From the NCBI GenBank assembly GCA_964586145.1, contig CAZPHH010000012.1:8344-72343 (forward strand): a DNA stretch of 64,000 nt. Direction: 5' to 3'. Under the pieces are notes generated by a model. It did not search any database, was not told where the DNA came from, and was given only the letters and a program-made list of their open reading frames with translations. This stretch comes from JAFGJQ01 sp964586145 (GTDB taxonomy: Bacteria; Planctomycetota; Phycisphaerae; UBA1845). Below are positions 1 to 8,770 of the stretch, piece after piece; the stretch's first letter is position 1, and every line of letters begins with the position of its first letter. Made by a program: the position numbers and the translations under genes.

Positions 1-2155
1 GTACCGGCCAGACAGGGGTACGGGGGACCGGGCCCTCAGCTTCGAACTGCCCGGGGGCGTGGCCGTGTACGGCGGCTTCGCCGGTGGCGAAACCAGCCTC
101 GACCAGCGAGACCTCAGCGCCAACCCCACCATTCTCAGCGGCGACATCGGTGTCCCCGGCGACATCTCCGATAACAGCTACCATGTGCTCCGAATCAACG
201 ACACGAGCGCACCGGCCGTCCTCGACGGATTTGTGATTACCGCGGGCAACGCCACGGGCACCAGTCCGAAGGATTTGGGCGGAGGGCTGTACAACACCGG
301 GGACGCGATCCTCCGCAACTGCGCGTTCCGGTCCAACCGGGCGGCCCGCAACGGGGGAGCGATTTCCAATCAAACAGGACCGTCGCTCACCCTGCTGAAT
401 TGCGAGTTCTCCGGTAACCACGCCACGGTGCGCGGCGGGGGGGTGCAAACCTACCAGAGCAGTCTGACCGCCGTGAATTGCACGTTCGCATACAACACGG
501 CCGGCGGCGAGGGCGGCGGCGTTTTCATGAATACCTGGGACACGTCGCTGACGAACTGCATCCTCTGGGGCAACACGGCCATGGGCGGCGCGTCCGACGA
601 ATCCGCCCAGATCCATATCCTGGCCGGCACACTCACCGTGGATTACTCCTGCGTGCAGCACTGGAGCGGTGCCTTCGGCGGTACCGGGAACATTGGGCTC
701 CATCCGCTGTTCGTCGATGAGGACGGTCCCGACGGTGTGGCTGGCACGCCTGACGACAACCTGCGACTCTTGGCCATGTCACCCTGTATCGATGCGGGTT
801 CCAACGAGGCCGTCACCGTGGAAACCGACCTGGACGGACGCCCGCGCATTCGCAACGGGGGCAGTGGCGAGGCGATCGTCGACATGGGCGCCTTCGAGTA
901 CCAGGAAGACTGCAACGAAAACGGAGTTATCGACAGCCTGGATCTGGCAAACGGCACAAGCGACGACTACAACGAGAACGGCGTGCCAGACGAGTGCGAG
1001 GTTCTCTACGTCAGCGCATCGGCCAGAGGGACCGGCACCGGGGAGAGCTGGGCGAATGCCATCAACGACCTGCAGGAAGCGATGAGCCTGGTTGACACGC
1101 ATCCGACGCCGGTTTCGCAGATCTGGGTGGCGCGGGGAACGTACCAGCCGGATTCCGGAACCGGTGACCGCACTCGCAGCTTTGTCCTCCGTGACGGCCT
1201 GGCCCTCTACGGTGGCTTTGCCGGCCGGGAGACCAAGGTGACCCAGCGCCGAATGCAGTCGAACCCCACGATTCTCAGCGCGGACCTCGGACAGGTTCGG
1301 GCCTACCACGGTGTGGATGGCTCCGGAGTCGGGCCGACGGCCGTTCTGGACGGGTTTATCATCGAACGCGGCTATGCGAACGGCCCCGCGACAGAGATCG
1401 CACACTGGGGGGGGGGGATCCTGATCATGGATGGCAGCCCGACGGTACGGCGCTGCGTCATTCGCAGAAACTACGCCAGTGCAAATGGCGGGGGAGTGTC
1501 CGTCCTGGGGAACAGTTCTCCCACATTCGAGAGTTGCGTCTTTGTCAGCAATTTCGCCATGTCCAACGGGGGCGCCGTGCAGGCATACCAGTGCGGGCTG
1601 ACCCTGACGAATTGCACCGTGGCAGGCAATTCCGCCAGTGGAGCAGGAGGCGGGATCTTTCTGAATGGGGTCCAGGCCGCGCTCACCAATTGCATATCAT
1701 GGGGCAACGACGTCCGGCAGGATTATGGGGAGTCCAGCCAGCTTCACGTACTCAACTGCACGCCCGCCCTGAACTATAACTGCGTGCAGAACTGGTCCGG
1801 CACGCTGCCGGGCGCGGGGCTTGGCAACATCGGCGGTGATCCGCTGTTCATCGAGCAACCGGGAATACAGATATCCGGCGATGCGCGATTGCGCTTCGGC
1901 TCGCTCGCCATCAACGTGGGTGATCCAGCCTTCGCGCCGGAGCCGGGCGGGATCGATGCCGCAGGCGACGTGCGGGTACGATGCGGACGCATAGACATGG
2001 GCGCGTACGAGTACGGCCAGCGCGATCCAGATTGCGATGGAATCATCGATCTGGAGGAGGCGACCGAGGCTGTTCCGATCCCCACGGCAGCCCCCGTACC
2101 GAGGGCGGGGCCGTCTGCCATCCGCGAGAGAGACCCGGGAAGGCCGTCTGAGTGA
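1..2155 (+). CDS. Secreted beta-helix surface protein, 5'-truncated by window edge
   Basis: The reading frame is already open at base 2. Codons before the first GTG (59) encode YRPDRGTGDR, which aligns with YQPDSGTGDR in the second half, so the true start lies outside the window. The protein is a tandem duplication of a roughly 300-residue unit. Each unit has glycine- and asparagine-rich rungs (GGGLYNTGDAILRNCAF, GGGVSVLGNSSPTFESCVF), typical of right-handed parallel beta-helices, and ends in VDMGAFEY or IDMGAYEY, the closing motif of choice-of-anchor Q proteins. Between the units lies an Asp/Asn-rich segment (DCNENGVIDSLDLANG) resembling dockerin-like or thrombospondin type 3 calcium loops, and a shorter one (DCDGIIDLEEA) follows unit two. 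It is probably exported and surface-associated. Ligand and role are unknown. The C-terminal tail shows no clear sorting signal. Confidence 0.85.
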   Translation, partial: YRPDRGTGDRALSFELPGGVAVYGGFAGGETSLDQRDLSANPTILSGDIGVPGDISDNSYHVLRINDTSAPAVLDGFVITAGNATGTSPKDLGGGLYNTGDAILRNCAFRSNRAARNGGAISNQTGPSLTLLNCEFSGNHATVRGGGVQTYQSSLTAVNCTFAYNTAGGEGGGVFMNTWDTSLTNCILWGNTAMGGASDESAQIHILAGTLTVDYSCVQHWSGAFGGTGNIGLHPLFVDEDGPDGVAGTPDDNLRLLAMSPCIDAGSNEAVTVETDLDGRPRIRNGGSGEAIVDMGAFEYQEDCNENGVIDSLDLANGTSDDYNENGVPDECEVLYVSASARGTGTGESWANAINDLQEAMSLVDTHPTPVSQIWVARGTYQPDSGTGDRTRSFVLRDGLALYGGFAGRETKVTQRRMQSNPTILSADLGQVRAYHGVDGSGVGPTAVLDGFIIERGYANGPATEIAHWGGGILIMDGSPTVRRCVIRRNYASANGGGVSVLGNSSPTFESCVFVSNFAMSNGGAVQAYQCGLTLTNCTVAGNSASGAGGGIFLNGVQAALTNCISWGNDVRQDYGESSQLHVLNCTPALNYNCVQNWSGTLPGAGLGNIGGDPLFIEQPGIQISGDARLRFGSLAINVGDPAFAPEPGGIDAAGDVRVRCGRIDMGAYEYGQRDPDCDGIIDLEEATEAVPIPTAAPVPRAGPSAIRERDPGRPSE

Positions 2156-2184
2156 CCGCGTCGCGTGCGGTTGCCCGCGGACTC

Positions 2185-3213
2185 TCAATCGTCGTCGTGC
2201 TTGCGCTTGCGGGGCTTCTTCTTGTCGCGGTCCTTGTGGGGTTTTGGCGGCTTCTCCGGCGGGAAGAGGGCGTCGAGCTTTTTGCGGACGGCGCCGTCGA
2301 TCGACACGCGCAGGGCGAGCAGGTTCTCGCGAAGCTGGGTCAGGCTCGTGGCGCCGAGGATCACGCTGGAGACGGCCGGGTTCGCCGCCGCCCAGGCGAT
2401 GGCCAGTTGCGCCCGCGTGCAGCCGGCGTCTTCCGCAACCTCCCGAAACCGCCGCACGCGGTCTCGCTTTTCGTCGCTGTACACCCAGTCCCGCACCCAC
2501 GTCAGCCGGCCGAGGCGCGAACCCGCCGGAATCCCATCGTCATACTTGCCGGTCAGCAGGCCGGAGGCCAGCGGGCTCCAGACAACCGAGCCCATGCCGT
2601 ATTTCTCCAGGGCCGGCACGGTGTCTTCTTCAAACTTCGTCCGGGCGACCAGGCTGTACTGCGGCTGCTCCACCTGCGGGCGGTAGAGGTTGTGCTTGTC
2701 GCAGAACTCGCAGACCTCCTTGATCTGCTTGCCCGTCCACTCGCTGGTGCCCCAGTAGAGGACCTTGCCCTGGTGGACCAGGTCGTCCATGGCCCGGGCC
2801 GTCTCTTCGATGGGCGTGTGCTCGTCGAACCGGTGACAGAAATAGAGGTCCAGGTAGTCCGTGCCGATGCGTTCCAGGCTCCGCTCCACCGACTCGACAA
2901 CGTGCTTGCGAGACAGCCCGCGGTCGTTCACGTCGTCGCTCATGGGGAAGAACACCTTGCTGGAGATCACCAGCCGGTGCCGCGGCAGGTCGGACAGAAT
3001 GAGGCCCATGAGCCGCTCGGCGTTGCCCCGGCCGTAGGCGTCGGCGATGTCGAAGAAATTGACCCCGGCGTCAAACGCCGCGTGGAGGATGCGGCGGGCG
3101 GTCCGTTCGTCGGTGAGGCTCTCGCCGAACGTGGTCCAGCCGCCGAGGCTCAGCAGGCTGACCCTCGTGCCGCATCGGCCCAGCGGGCGGTAGTCCATCT
3201 TCGATGTTTGCAT
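2185..3213 (-). CDS. Aldo/keto reductase (Kv-beta-like family)
   Basis: This 342-residue NAD(P)H-dependent oxidoreductase has the aldo/keto reductase barrel. The catalytic tetrad is visible as Asp and Tyr in FFDIADAYGRGNAE, Lys in LVISSKVFF and His in YFCHRFDEH. The C-terminal cofactor segment SSVILGATSLTQLREN is present. Overall it looks like the voltage-gated potassium-channel beta-subunit group (AKR6-like), whose members reduce small carbonyl compounds. The ATG at 3213 (MQTSKMDYRP) was chosen over upstream codons because it follows GGGAGA and begins where the family domain begins. The last about 20 residues are a lysine/arginine-rich tail of unknown function. It is divergent from the thiamine gene, with starts about 75 bp apart. 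The substrate cannot be told. Confidence 0.9.
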   Translation of the reverse strand: MQTSKMDYRPLGRCGTRVSLLSLGGWTTFGESLTDERTARRILHAAFDAGVNFFDIADAYGRGNAERLMGLILSDLPRHRLVISSKVFFPMSDDVNDRGLSRKHVVESVERSLERIGTDYLDLYFCHRFDEHTPIEETARAMDDLVHQGKVLYWGTSEWTGKQIKEVCEFCDKHNLYRPQVEQPQYSLVARTKFEEDTVPALEKYGMGSVVWSPLASGLLTGKYDDGIPAGSRLGRLTWVRDWVYSDEKRDRVRRFREVAEDAGCTRAQLAIAWAAANPAVSSVILGATSLTQLRENLLALRVSIDGAVRKKLDALFPPEKPPKPHKDRDKKKPRKRKHDDD

Positions 3214-3289
3214 GGCAGTCTCCCGCGAGTTATGAATTCCCCGGAGGCGTGGGCCCCGGCCGCGTCCAAGTGACCGGAAGCGCCCGCCG

Positions 3290-4429
3290 GTGTCAAGCCG
3301 GCGCGCTCGACCGGCGGTCGCGGAACACGCATCCAGGGGAGGCCGAACCATCGACGGATCCGTGGCCCGAATTCTGGACGCCAACGCGAACCGCGCCCGC
3401 GAGGCCGCCCGCGTGCTGGAGGATTACGCGCGCTTCGCGCTCGATGACGCGGATCTCAGCCGGCAGGCCAAGAGCATCCGGCATGAAGTGGTCGCGGCCG
3501 TGGAACAGGCCGGGCTAGCGAACGTGGTGCGCAATCGCGACATCCTGGAGGACGTGGGCCGCGACATCCGGACCGAGCGTGAATACCGCCGCGAAAGCAC
3601 GGCCGACGTCGTCATCGCCGCGGCGGCCCGGCTCAGCGAGGCGCTCCGCGTGCTCGAGGAGTACGGCAAGACGGTCGACGCGGGGCTCGGCCGGGCGTTC
3701 GAGCAGCTTCGATACCGGGGCTACGAGCTGGAGCGGCGAGTACGGATCGGCCTGGAGGCCGCCCGCCGGTTCGGCCATGTCCGGCTCTACGTGCTGCTGA
3801 CCGAATCGCTGTGCTCGGGCGATTGGTTCGAGACCGCCCGGGCCGTCCTCGACGGCGGGGCCGACTGTGTGCAGCTTCGTGAGAAGACACTGCCCGACGG
3901 CGAGCTTCTGACGCGGGCTCGGCTCCTGGCCGCGCTTTGCCGGGACCGCGGCGTGCTGTTCGTGATGAACGACCGGGCCGATCTGGCCCTCGCCGCTCAG
4001 GCGGACGGCCTGCACGTCGGGCAGGAGGACCTTCCCGTGGCCGAGGCGCGGCGTGTTCTCGGCCCGGGGCCGCTGATCGGCGCCAGCACGCACACGCCGG
4101 AGCAGGTGCGGGCGGCCGCGGCCCAGGCGCCGGATTACATCGCGGTCGGGCCGATGTTTGCCAGCGGCACGAAGCCGCAGTCGCACGTGCCCGGCCCGGC
4201 CCTGGTGGAGGCGGCGCGGGCGTTCACGTCGTTGCCGCTGGTTGCGATCGGGGGGATCACGTCGGAGAACGTACCGCAGGTTGTTCAGGCGGGCGCGCGC
4301 TGCATTTGCGTCTGCAGCGCGGTGATTTCCCAGCCGGACCCGCGCGAAGCCGCCCGCCGGCTCAAGGACGCCACGTTAATCGCCGAGTCGGCATCCGAAC
4401 CGAAGGAAGACACCCATGCCGCTGGATGA
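3290..4429 (+). CDS. thiE: ThiD2-ThiE fusion, thiamine phosphate synthase
   Basis: The N-terminal about 150 residues (ILDANANRAREAARVLEDYA, then a second related helix pair ALRVLEEYGKTVDAG) match the ThiD2 type of hydroxymethylpyrimidine phosphate kinase. The C-terminal about 210 residues are a TIM-barrel thiamine phosphate synthase with QLREKTLPDGEL, FVMNDRADLA, DGLHVGQEDLP, GPMFASGTKPQ and VAIGGITSENV. One polypeptide would therefore phosphorylate HMP-P and couple it to the thiazole phosphate. The start is uncertain. The GTG at 3290 gives the longest form. A GTG at 3362 also fits the family. A strong GGGGAGG at 3336-3342 sits 7 bases before an in-frame ATC at 3350, a rare but possible initiator. 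It overlaps the next gene by 14 bp. Confidence 0.92.
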   Translation: MSSRRARPAVAEHASRGGRTIDGSVARILDANANRAREAARVLEDYARFALDDADLSRQAKSIRHEVVAAVEQAGLANVVRNRDILEDVGRDIRTEREYRRESTADVVIAAAARLSEALRVLEEYGKTVDAGLGRAFEQLRYRGYELERRVRIGLEAARRFGHVRLYVLLTESLCSGDWFETARAVLDGGADCVQLREKTLPDGELLTRARLLAALCRDRGVLFVMNDRADLALAAQADGLHVGQEDLPVAEARRVLGPGPLIGASTHTPEQVRAAAAQAPDYIAVGPMFASGTKPQSHVPGPALVEAARAFTSLPLVAIGGITSENVPQVVQAGARCICVCSAVISQPDPREAARRLKDATLIAESASEPKEDTHAAG

Positions 4430-4898
4430 GGCCACCCTGGAGCGCCTCCTCGGGCACGAATGGCGCGAGCGGATTCCGCCGATCTGCCCGGAGTGCGGCT
4501 ACAACCTCACCGGCCTGCCGGACAACCGCTGCCCGGAGTGCGGCTACGTCTACAGCCGCCAGGACGTGGCTCGCAACGCCCGGAACATGATCTACCAACT
4601 CCAGGCCCTACGAGACGTCAACGACATTCTGAAAGTCGGGTTCTTTCTGGGCGGTGCCGCCGCGTTGTTCTTCATCGCCGCCCGGCTGACCGGCCCGGAC
4701 GGCATGATGGTCCTGGCACGGATCGCATCCGTCTTTCTGGGCCTGCCCACGATCGGCTTGGGCTTGCAGGTCTTTCGCGTGAAACGCCTGCCCGCCTGGG
4801 CACGAGAGTTCGTGCCCACAGAGCCCCACTACGGTCGCGGCGTGGCGACCGCCGCCCTCGGCCTGCTGCTGATTGTGGCCGCACTGCTTGTGCCGTAG
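4416..4898 (+). CDS. Zinc-ribbon membrane protein, planctomycete type
   Basis: This 160-residue protein starts with a zinc ribbon made of two CPECGY knuckles (ICPECGYNLTGLP and RCPECGYVYS), a signature common in planctomycete membrane proteins. It then has three probable transmembrane segments at about residues 72-90, 95-120 and 140-159. It overlaps the end of the ThiD2-ThiE gene by 14 bp, so the two are probably cotranscribed and translationally coupled. Nothing in the sequence ties it to thiamine chemistry. The molecular role is unknown. The zinc knuckles suggest protein or nucleic-acid contacts on the cytoplasmic face. Confidence 0.85.
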   Translation: MPLDEATLERLLGHEWRERIPPICPECGYNLTGLPDNRCPECGYVYSRQDVARNARNMIYQLQALRDVNDILKVGFFLGGAAALFFIAARLTGPDGMMVLARIASVFLGLPTIGLGLQVFRVKRLPAWAREFVPTEPHYGRGVATAALGLLLIVAALLVP

Positions 4899-4956
4899 GC
4901 TGGAGGGCCTCTTCAGGAACTCGAAATCGGTCGGATCCGCGGAGAGGGGCCGGGGA

Positions 4957-5625
4957 TCACAGATCCACAAGACCGGCCATGATCGCCCGCCGGACCAGGT
5001 CCACCCGGTTGTGGACGTCCAGCTTCTTCATCAGGTTGGCGGTGTGTTTCTGAATCGTCTTGGCGCTGCGGCACAGGCGCATCGCCACCTGCCGTGTGCC
5101 ATGTCCGGCGGCCAGCATCGCGAGAATTTCCCGCTCGCGGGCCGTCAGCGTGTGCATCGAGTGAACGGCCACCTGCGCCTGCCCCCAGCGATGGCGGGAC
5201 GCCCGATCCCGGGCCGCGCACTGGCGGACCGCGTTCTGCAGGATCCCATCGGTGTACGGCTTGGGCACCACGTCTGCCGCACCGGCCTGCATGGCCCGCA
5301 CGGCCCCGCACACGTCGGTGTGGGCCGCCACCACCACCGAAAGCCCCCGCGCAGTGTCAGAGGTCAGCCGGTTCAGCCAGCCCAGTTCGGTATCCGTAAT
5401 CCGGGCCAGCTCCAGAACGACGCAGCCGCCGGACTCCGGTTCGTGCCGGGAAAGAAACTCCTCGACATGGCCATAGATGATCGGACCGAACCCGTCCGCA
5501 GACAGCACCGCGCGGAGTCGTTCGCGCGTCAGGGGATGCTCGGCGATCAGATGCACGGCTGTCTGCATTGGATAGGCGAAAGCGGTCGTGGGCATTGCAC
5601 CCTCAGCATTCGCAACGGTCGTCAT
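4957..5625 (-). CDS. LuxR/FixJ-type regulator with degenerate receiver
   Basis: The 222-residue protein has a receiver-like domain (about 22-140) and a LuxR-type helix-turn-helix (about 155-222; LTAREREILAMLAAG, SAKTIQKHTANLMKKL). It aligns with FixJ, but the phospho-acceptor position is Glu72 (GCVVLELARI where FixJ has GCVV-Asp), the two N-terminal acidic residues are Ala28-Glu29, and the switch Thr is Ala100. Only the late lysine (PKPY, Lys122) is kept. It therefore probably acts without phosphorylation, perhaps locked by the Glu. The ATG at 5625 follows GGAGGGG with 6-8 base spacing. No histidine kinase is adjacent. The targets are unknown. It is convergent with the zinc-ribbon gene. Confidence 0.88.
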   Translation of the reverse strand: MTTVANAEGAMPTTAFAYPMQTAVHLIAEHPLTRERLRAVLSADGFGPIIYGHVEEFLSRHEPESGGCVVLELARITDTELGWLNRLTSDTARGLSVVVAAHTDVCGAVRAMQAGAADVVPKPYTDGILQNAVRQCAARDRASRHRWGQAQVAVHSMHTLTAREREILAMLAAGHGTRQVAMRLCRSAKTIQKHTANLMKKLDVHNRVDLVRRAIMAGLVDL

Positions 5626-6043
5626 GACCGGCCCCTCCGTGTGGAAACAGAGTGTTCAGACTGGATGTACAGAGAACACGGATAGACGCGTTGCCGAGCC
5701 GAGGCGAGCATCTTGCCGTGGCTCCGGGTCGCCACTGGTCGGTCTGTGATCAGAATCCCCGACACTACCAGGGCTTTCCTCTAATAACGGCCACCTACGG
5801 CAGAAACCTTAACAGGGATTTCTGCGGTTGTATCACGGGGGTCCGCTCCGGGATTCCATGTCACATTCCACGTCGACACAGGTAACCTTCGACTTATAAA
5901 AATGTTGCGACAAATTCGCCGGGGGCGGCCCGCCAGCCGACCCACGCAAACCGGGCGTTCCGGGGCAACTGTCGACGGCAGCAAGGGCCCGGTAGACTGT
6001 CGCACGACCCGCCGCGTGACATCCCGGGGCGGGCCGAGTCAGC
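5626..6043. other. Intergenic region between divergent genes
   Basis: These 418 bases separate the leftward LuxR-type gene from the rightward glycosyltransferase and presumably hold both promoters. I see no open frame with coding character and no convincing sigma-70 hexamer pair. The only structure noted is a 7-bp inverted repeat, GCAGAAA (5800-5806) with TTTCTGC (5819-5825). It could be an operator or a weak hairpin. Confidence 0.4.
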
Positions 6044-7297
6044 GTGCGAAGTGAGCCCCACAACCCGGTCGGACGCGCTTGGACTTGGCGGCTTTGGCTG
6101 TGCCTGGCCGTCCTGGGCATTCTGGCCGTCCATGGCATCGGCCGGGTCGGTGCGTTCTGTTCGCCCATCCGAGCCGACAGCTACGCCTACAGCGGCTTCG
6201 CCTGGCGAATTGCCCAGGGCGACGTGCTCTATCGTGACCTGCTGGTGGACAAGCCGCCGGGCCTGCTGTGGCTGCTGGCCCCGGTCCATCTCGTGGCGCC
6301 CGCCGCCCGCTGGCCACTGATCCCGTGGGAATCCGCCTGGATGCTGGCGGGGTATTGGGCGTTTTACCGTGCGGCTCGGGCGTTGTACGCTCGACAGATC
6401 GCGCTGGCGCTCACAGTCGTGGCTGTTCTGGCCGTCAACGTATTCCTGCTCACGGATTACACGACCGAGGGATTCAGCCTGGCCGAGAGTTACCTTCTGC
6501 TGCCGACGGCGGGGGCCGTGGCCCTGTACTGGCGTGCCGCCCGCCGGGGTCGGTGGGGCCGATTTGTGTGGACAGGCGTTTTGCTGGGCATTTGTCTGGC
6601 ACTGAAGCAGACCGCGCTGCCGCTGCTTGTGGCAGTGGCCGCTCATGCCACGACGTGGGACCTGATCGTGGATCGGGCGCCCGGTCGCTGGGCGACCCGT
6701 GCTGCCGGGTTGCTGCTGGGGATCGGCATTGTGGCGGCCGCGGTGGCGGCGGTGCTGGCCGCCCAGGGCGTGCTGCCTGACGCCTGGCACTCCATGACCA
6801 CCCGAGCGTCCGGCCTGCTACGACGCGAGACCGGCTGGCCGGGCCGGTGGCGGGATGTCGTGCCGCTCTGGGTACCCCTGGGCTGGTGTGCGCTCGGCGT
6901 GGTGCTCTGGGCACACTCCCGGCCTACCCCGAGGGCGAACACGCACTCGCCGGCCGGCCGCAACCTCACGTTCCTGCTTCTGTGGCTGGCGGCCGAGTGC
7001 CTGATGCTGGTCCTGTTGCCCCGCCGCTCGTTTCACTACTACGCGATATCGTGCCTGCCGGTGATCCTGCTCTCCGGCATGTTTTGGGCGGCGTTGCGGC
7101 GTGATCGTGCCGCGGTGCCCGCTCCGATCGCGAAGGTCGTTTTCGCGACGGCGATCCTCGGATCCGCGATCGCCTTTCGGCCGGTCATCGACGAACTGGT
7201 ACCCGTGAGCATCAGTCGTGTCCGATCGTACGACGCGGCTGTCGATCGCAACGCCTTCGAAAACGCCAAACAGAGCAGCGACATCCGCGTGAAGTGA
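6044..7297 (+). CDS. GT-C family glycosyltransferase (PMT/ArnT-like)
   Basis: This 417-residue polytopic membrane protein has about ten hydrophobic helices. The first periplasmic loop has the family hallmark: RADSYAYSGFAWRIAQG followed by VLYRDLLVDKPPG, i.e. the Asp and the DKPPG motif of GT39/ArnT-like enzymes. These use a polyprenyl-phosphate sugar donor and transfer the sugar on the outer face of the cytoplasmic membrane. The start is a GTG at 6044. The stop overlaps the next gene start in a GTGA, so the two membrane proteins are translationally coupled. Acceptor and donor are unknown. A polysaccharide deacetylase 2.4 kb downstream and an O-antigen ligase elsewhere in the window fit envelope glycan work. 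Confidence 0.82.
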   Translation: MRSEPHNPVGRAWTWRLWLCLAVLGILAVHGIGRVGAFCSPIRADSYAYSGFAWRIAQGDVLYRDLLVDKPPGLLWLLAPVHLVAPAARWPLIPWESAWMLAGYWAFYRAARALYARQIALALTVVAVLAVNVFLLTDYTTEGFSLAESYLLLPTAGAVALYWRAARRGRWGRFVWTGVLLGICLALKQTALPLLVAVAAHATTWDLIVDRAPGRWATRAAGLLLGIGIVAAAVAAVLAAQGVLPDAWHSMTTRASGLLRRETGWPGRWRDVVPLWVPLGWCALGVVLWAHSRPTPRANTHSPAGRNLTFLLLWLAAECLMLVLLPRRSFHYYAISCLPVILLSGMFWAALRRDRAAVPAPIAKVVFATAILGSAIAFRPVIDELVPVSISRVRSYDAAVDRNAFENAKQSSDIRVK

Positions 7298-8331
7298 CTT
7301 TTCGCATGGACGATTTGGCAGACGCAACCATCCGTCCGAGGCCGAGACACCGGCTGGCGTTCGGCTTGGCAGTCTTGACCGCCCTGGCGTGGACGGTCGG
7401 CGGCCTGGTCGCCGGCGCACGCACGTCCGACCCGACGCTCGCTTCGCAAGTGCTTCATCCGGTGGCCGGTCCGGAGCTCATCGTGGCGGGCGCCCTGCTG
7501 CTACTGGTCCATGCGTGGGTCTTCCGGAGACAGCCGGACCCGGGGCCGGCCGGCGGCATTGTGGTGGTGGGTGTGGTCTGCGCGGGCCTGGCCGCCGAGC
7601 ACCTGATCCATGCGGCCGACCTCTTCGCCGTTTCGCTTGCCGCACTGGGCATGGGTCTGCTGATCTCTCGTCCGCGAGCCCCGACTCCGACCGGCGTGAT
7701 CCTCGGGGCCGCGATGGCTCTTTCGCCGCTGCTGGTCGGGGCCGCTGCGGGCGGCCTGAGCGCGGCTCGCCGAATGGATGCCTCTTGCCCAACCGCCCGG
7801 CGGACGGTTCGCCTGGGAGCGGGCGTGGTGCTGGGCTTCGCCTTGGTTGGCCTGGCCGGCTGGATGGACGGCCGGCCTGTCTGGGTTGCGCTCGCCATCC
7901 CCGAACCGCTCTCACGTCTGGGTCCGGCGGCGGTGTGGCGATTCGGCGCAGAGATCGCGGATCTGGCTGCTCCGTTGCTGGGGCTGGGCCTGCTGGGCTT
8001 GTGGATCGGCGGGCAAATAAAAAACGGTGAGAACGTGCCAAGCCCCGAGTCTTTCCCGCTGGACCACGCCGTGCGAGTGTGGATGATTGTCAACGTCCTC
8101 GCGCTTCTGTGCTTCCCGACGGCGTGCGCGGCCCATGCCATCGTGTGGTTTGCCCCGCAGGCCCTGCTGGTTCCCACGGGCTGGCGGGCCGTGCGAAAGT
8201 CCCTGACCGCCACGCTTCCCTTCTCCATGAAACTCACTCTCGCGGCCTTCGCGACACTCCTGGCGTTGCTCACGTGGCCCGCCATCCGTGCGGCCGGAGG
8301 AACCATCCTTGTCGCACTGACGGCGTCGTAG
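7294..8331 (+). CDS. Polytopic membrane protein of unknown function
   Basis: This 345-residue protein has about eight to nine hydrophobic helices and no motif I recognise. It is coupled to the upstream glycosyltransferase by a 4-base GTGA overlap (start GTG 7294). An in-frame ATG at 7306 is an alternative start. Short loops rich in Arg and Pro separate the helices (RRMDASCPTARRTVRLG). The tight coupling suggests it works with the glycosyltransferase, for example as a flippase-like or anchoring partner, but nothing in the sequence shows this. Confidence 0.75.
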   Translation: MTFRMDDLADATIRPRPRHRLAFGLAVLTALAWTVGGLVAGARTSDPTLASQVLHPVAGPELIVAGALLLLVHAWVFRRQPDPGPAGGIVVVGVVCAGLAAEHLIHAADLFAVSLAALGMGLLISRPRAPTPTGVILGAAMALSPLLVGAAAGGLSAARRMDASCPTARRTVRLGAGVVLGFALVGLAGWMDGRPVWVALAIPEPLSRLGPAAVWRFGAEIADLAAPLLGLGLLGLWIGGQIKNGENVPSPESFPLDHAVRVWMIVNVLALLCFPTACAAHAIVWFAPQALLVPTGWRAVRKSLTATLPFSMKLTLAAFATLLALLTWPAIRAAGGTILVALTAS

Positions 8332-8770
8332 TGGGCCGTGCAGTACCGGAGCATCCGCTCACTCGTTCGACAGTACGGGCTGGAACGTCCGGAACCGAGA
8401 CACCCACGTCGGACGGCGACGCCCAAAGAAAAGATCTACACGAAGTGACGTTCCGACTCCCTTGCGCAACACGAGGGGGACCGCCTCCGCATTCATGGGT
8501 TTCTGTCAGGACGCGCACAATTCGCGACGGACACTTGCCCGCAGCGGCGTGGCGGGCCTATGCTTCGTCATGACAACAGGCGCGAACCGCGCGATACGCC
8601 CGGCGTGCCGTTGAGGGCCGAATCGCAAACGAAAATGGGTGTCAGTCTGAGGCACCAGGCGGACCGCGATCCGCAAACGTAAGACCGCAAACAGACGAGC
8701 CTCAGCCGGCGGCGGGTGTTTGTTGCCGCCCGGAGGTTGTGCTCTCGTTTCAATCACAAGGAGATTCGCT
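8332..8770. other. Non-coding region with a possible structured leader
   Basis: This is 439 bases without a credible gene. Near its 3' end a branched fold is possible: CTGAGGC (8647-8653) pairs with GCCTCAG (8699-8705) and encloses GCGGA (8659-8663) with TCCGC (8670-8674). It would lie about 65 bases before the redoxin start and could be part of that gene's leader. I did not match it to any known riboswitch. The rest shows nothing I can name. Confidence 0.3.

Noticed and set aside
2152..3273. 373-codon open frame on the + strand
   Set aside because: It lies opposite the aldo/keto reductase gene, whose catalytic residues are intact.
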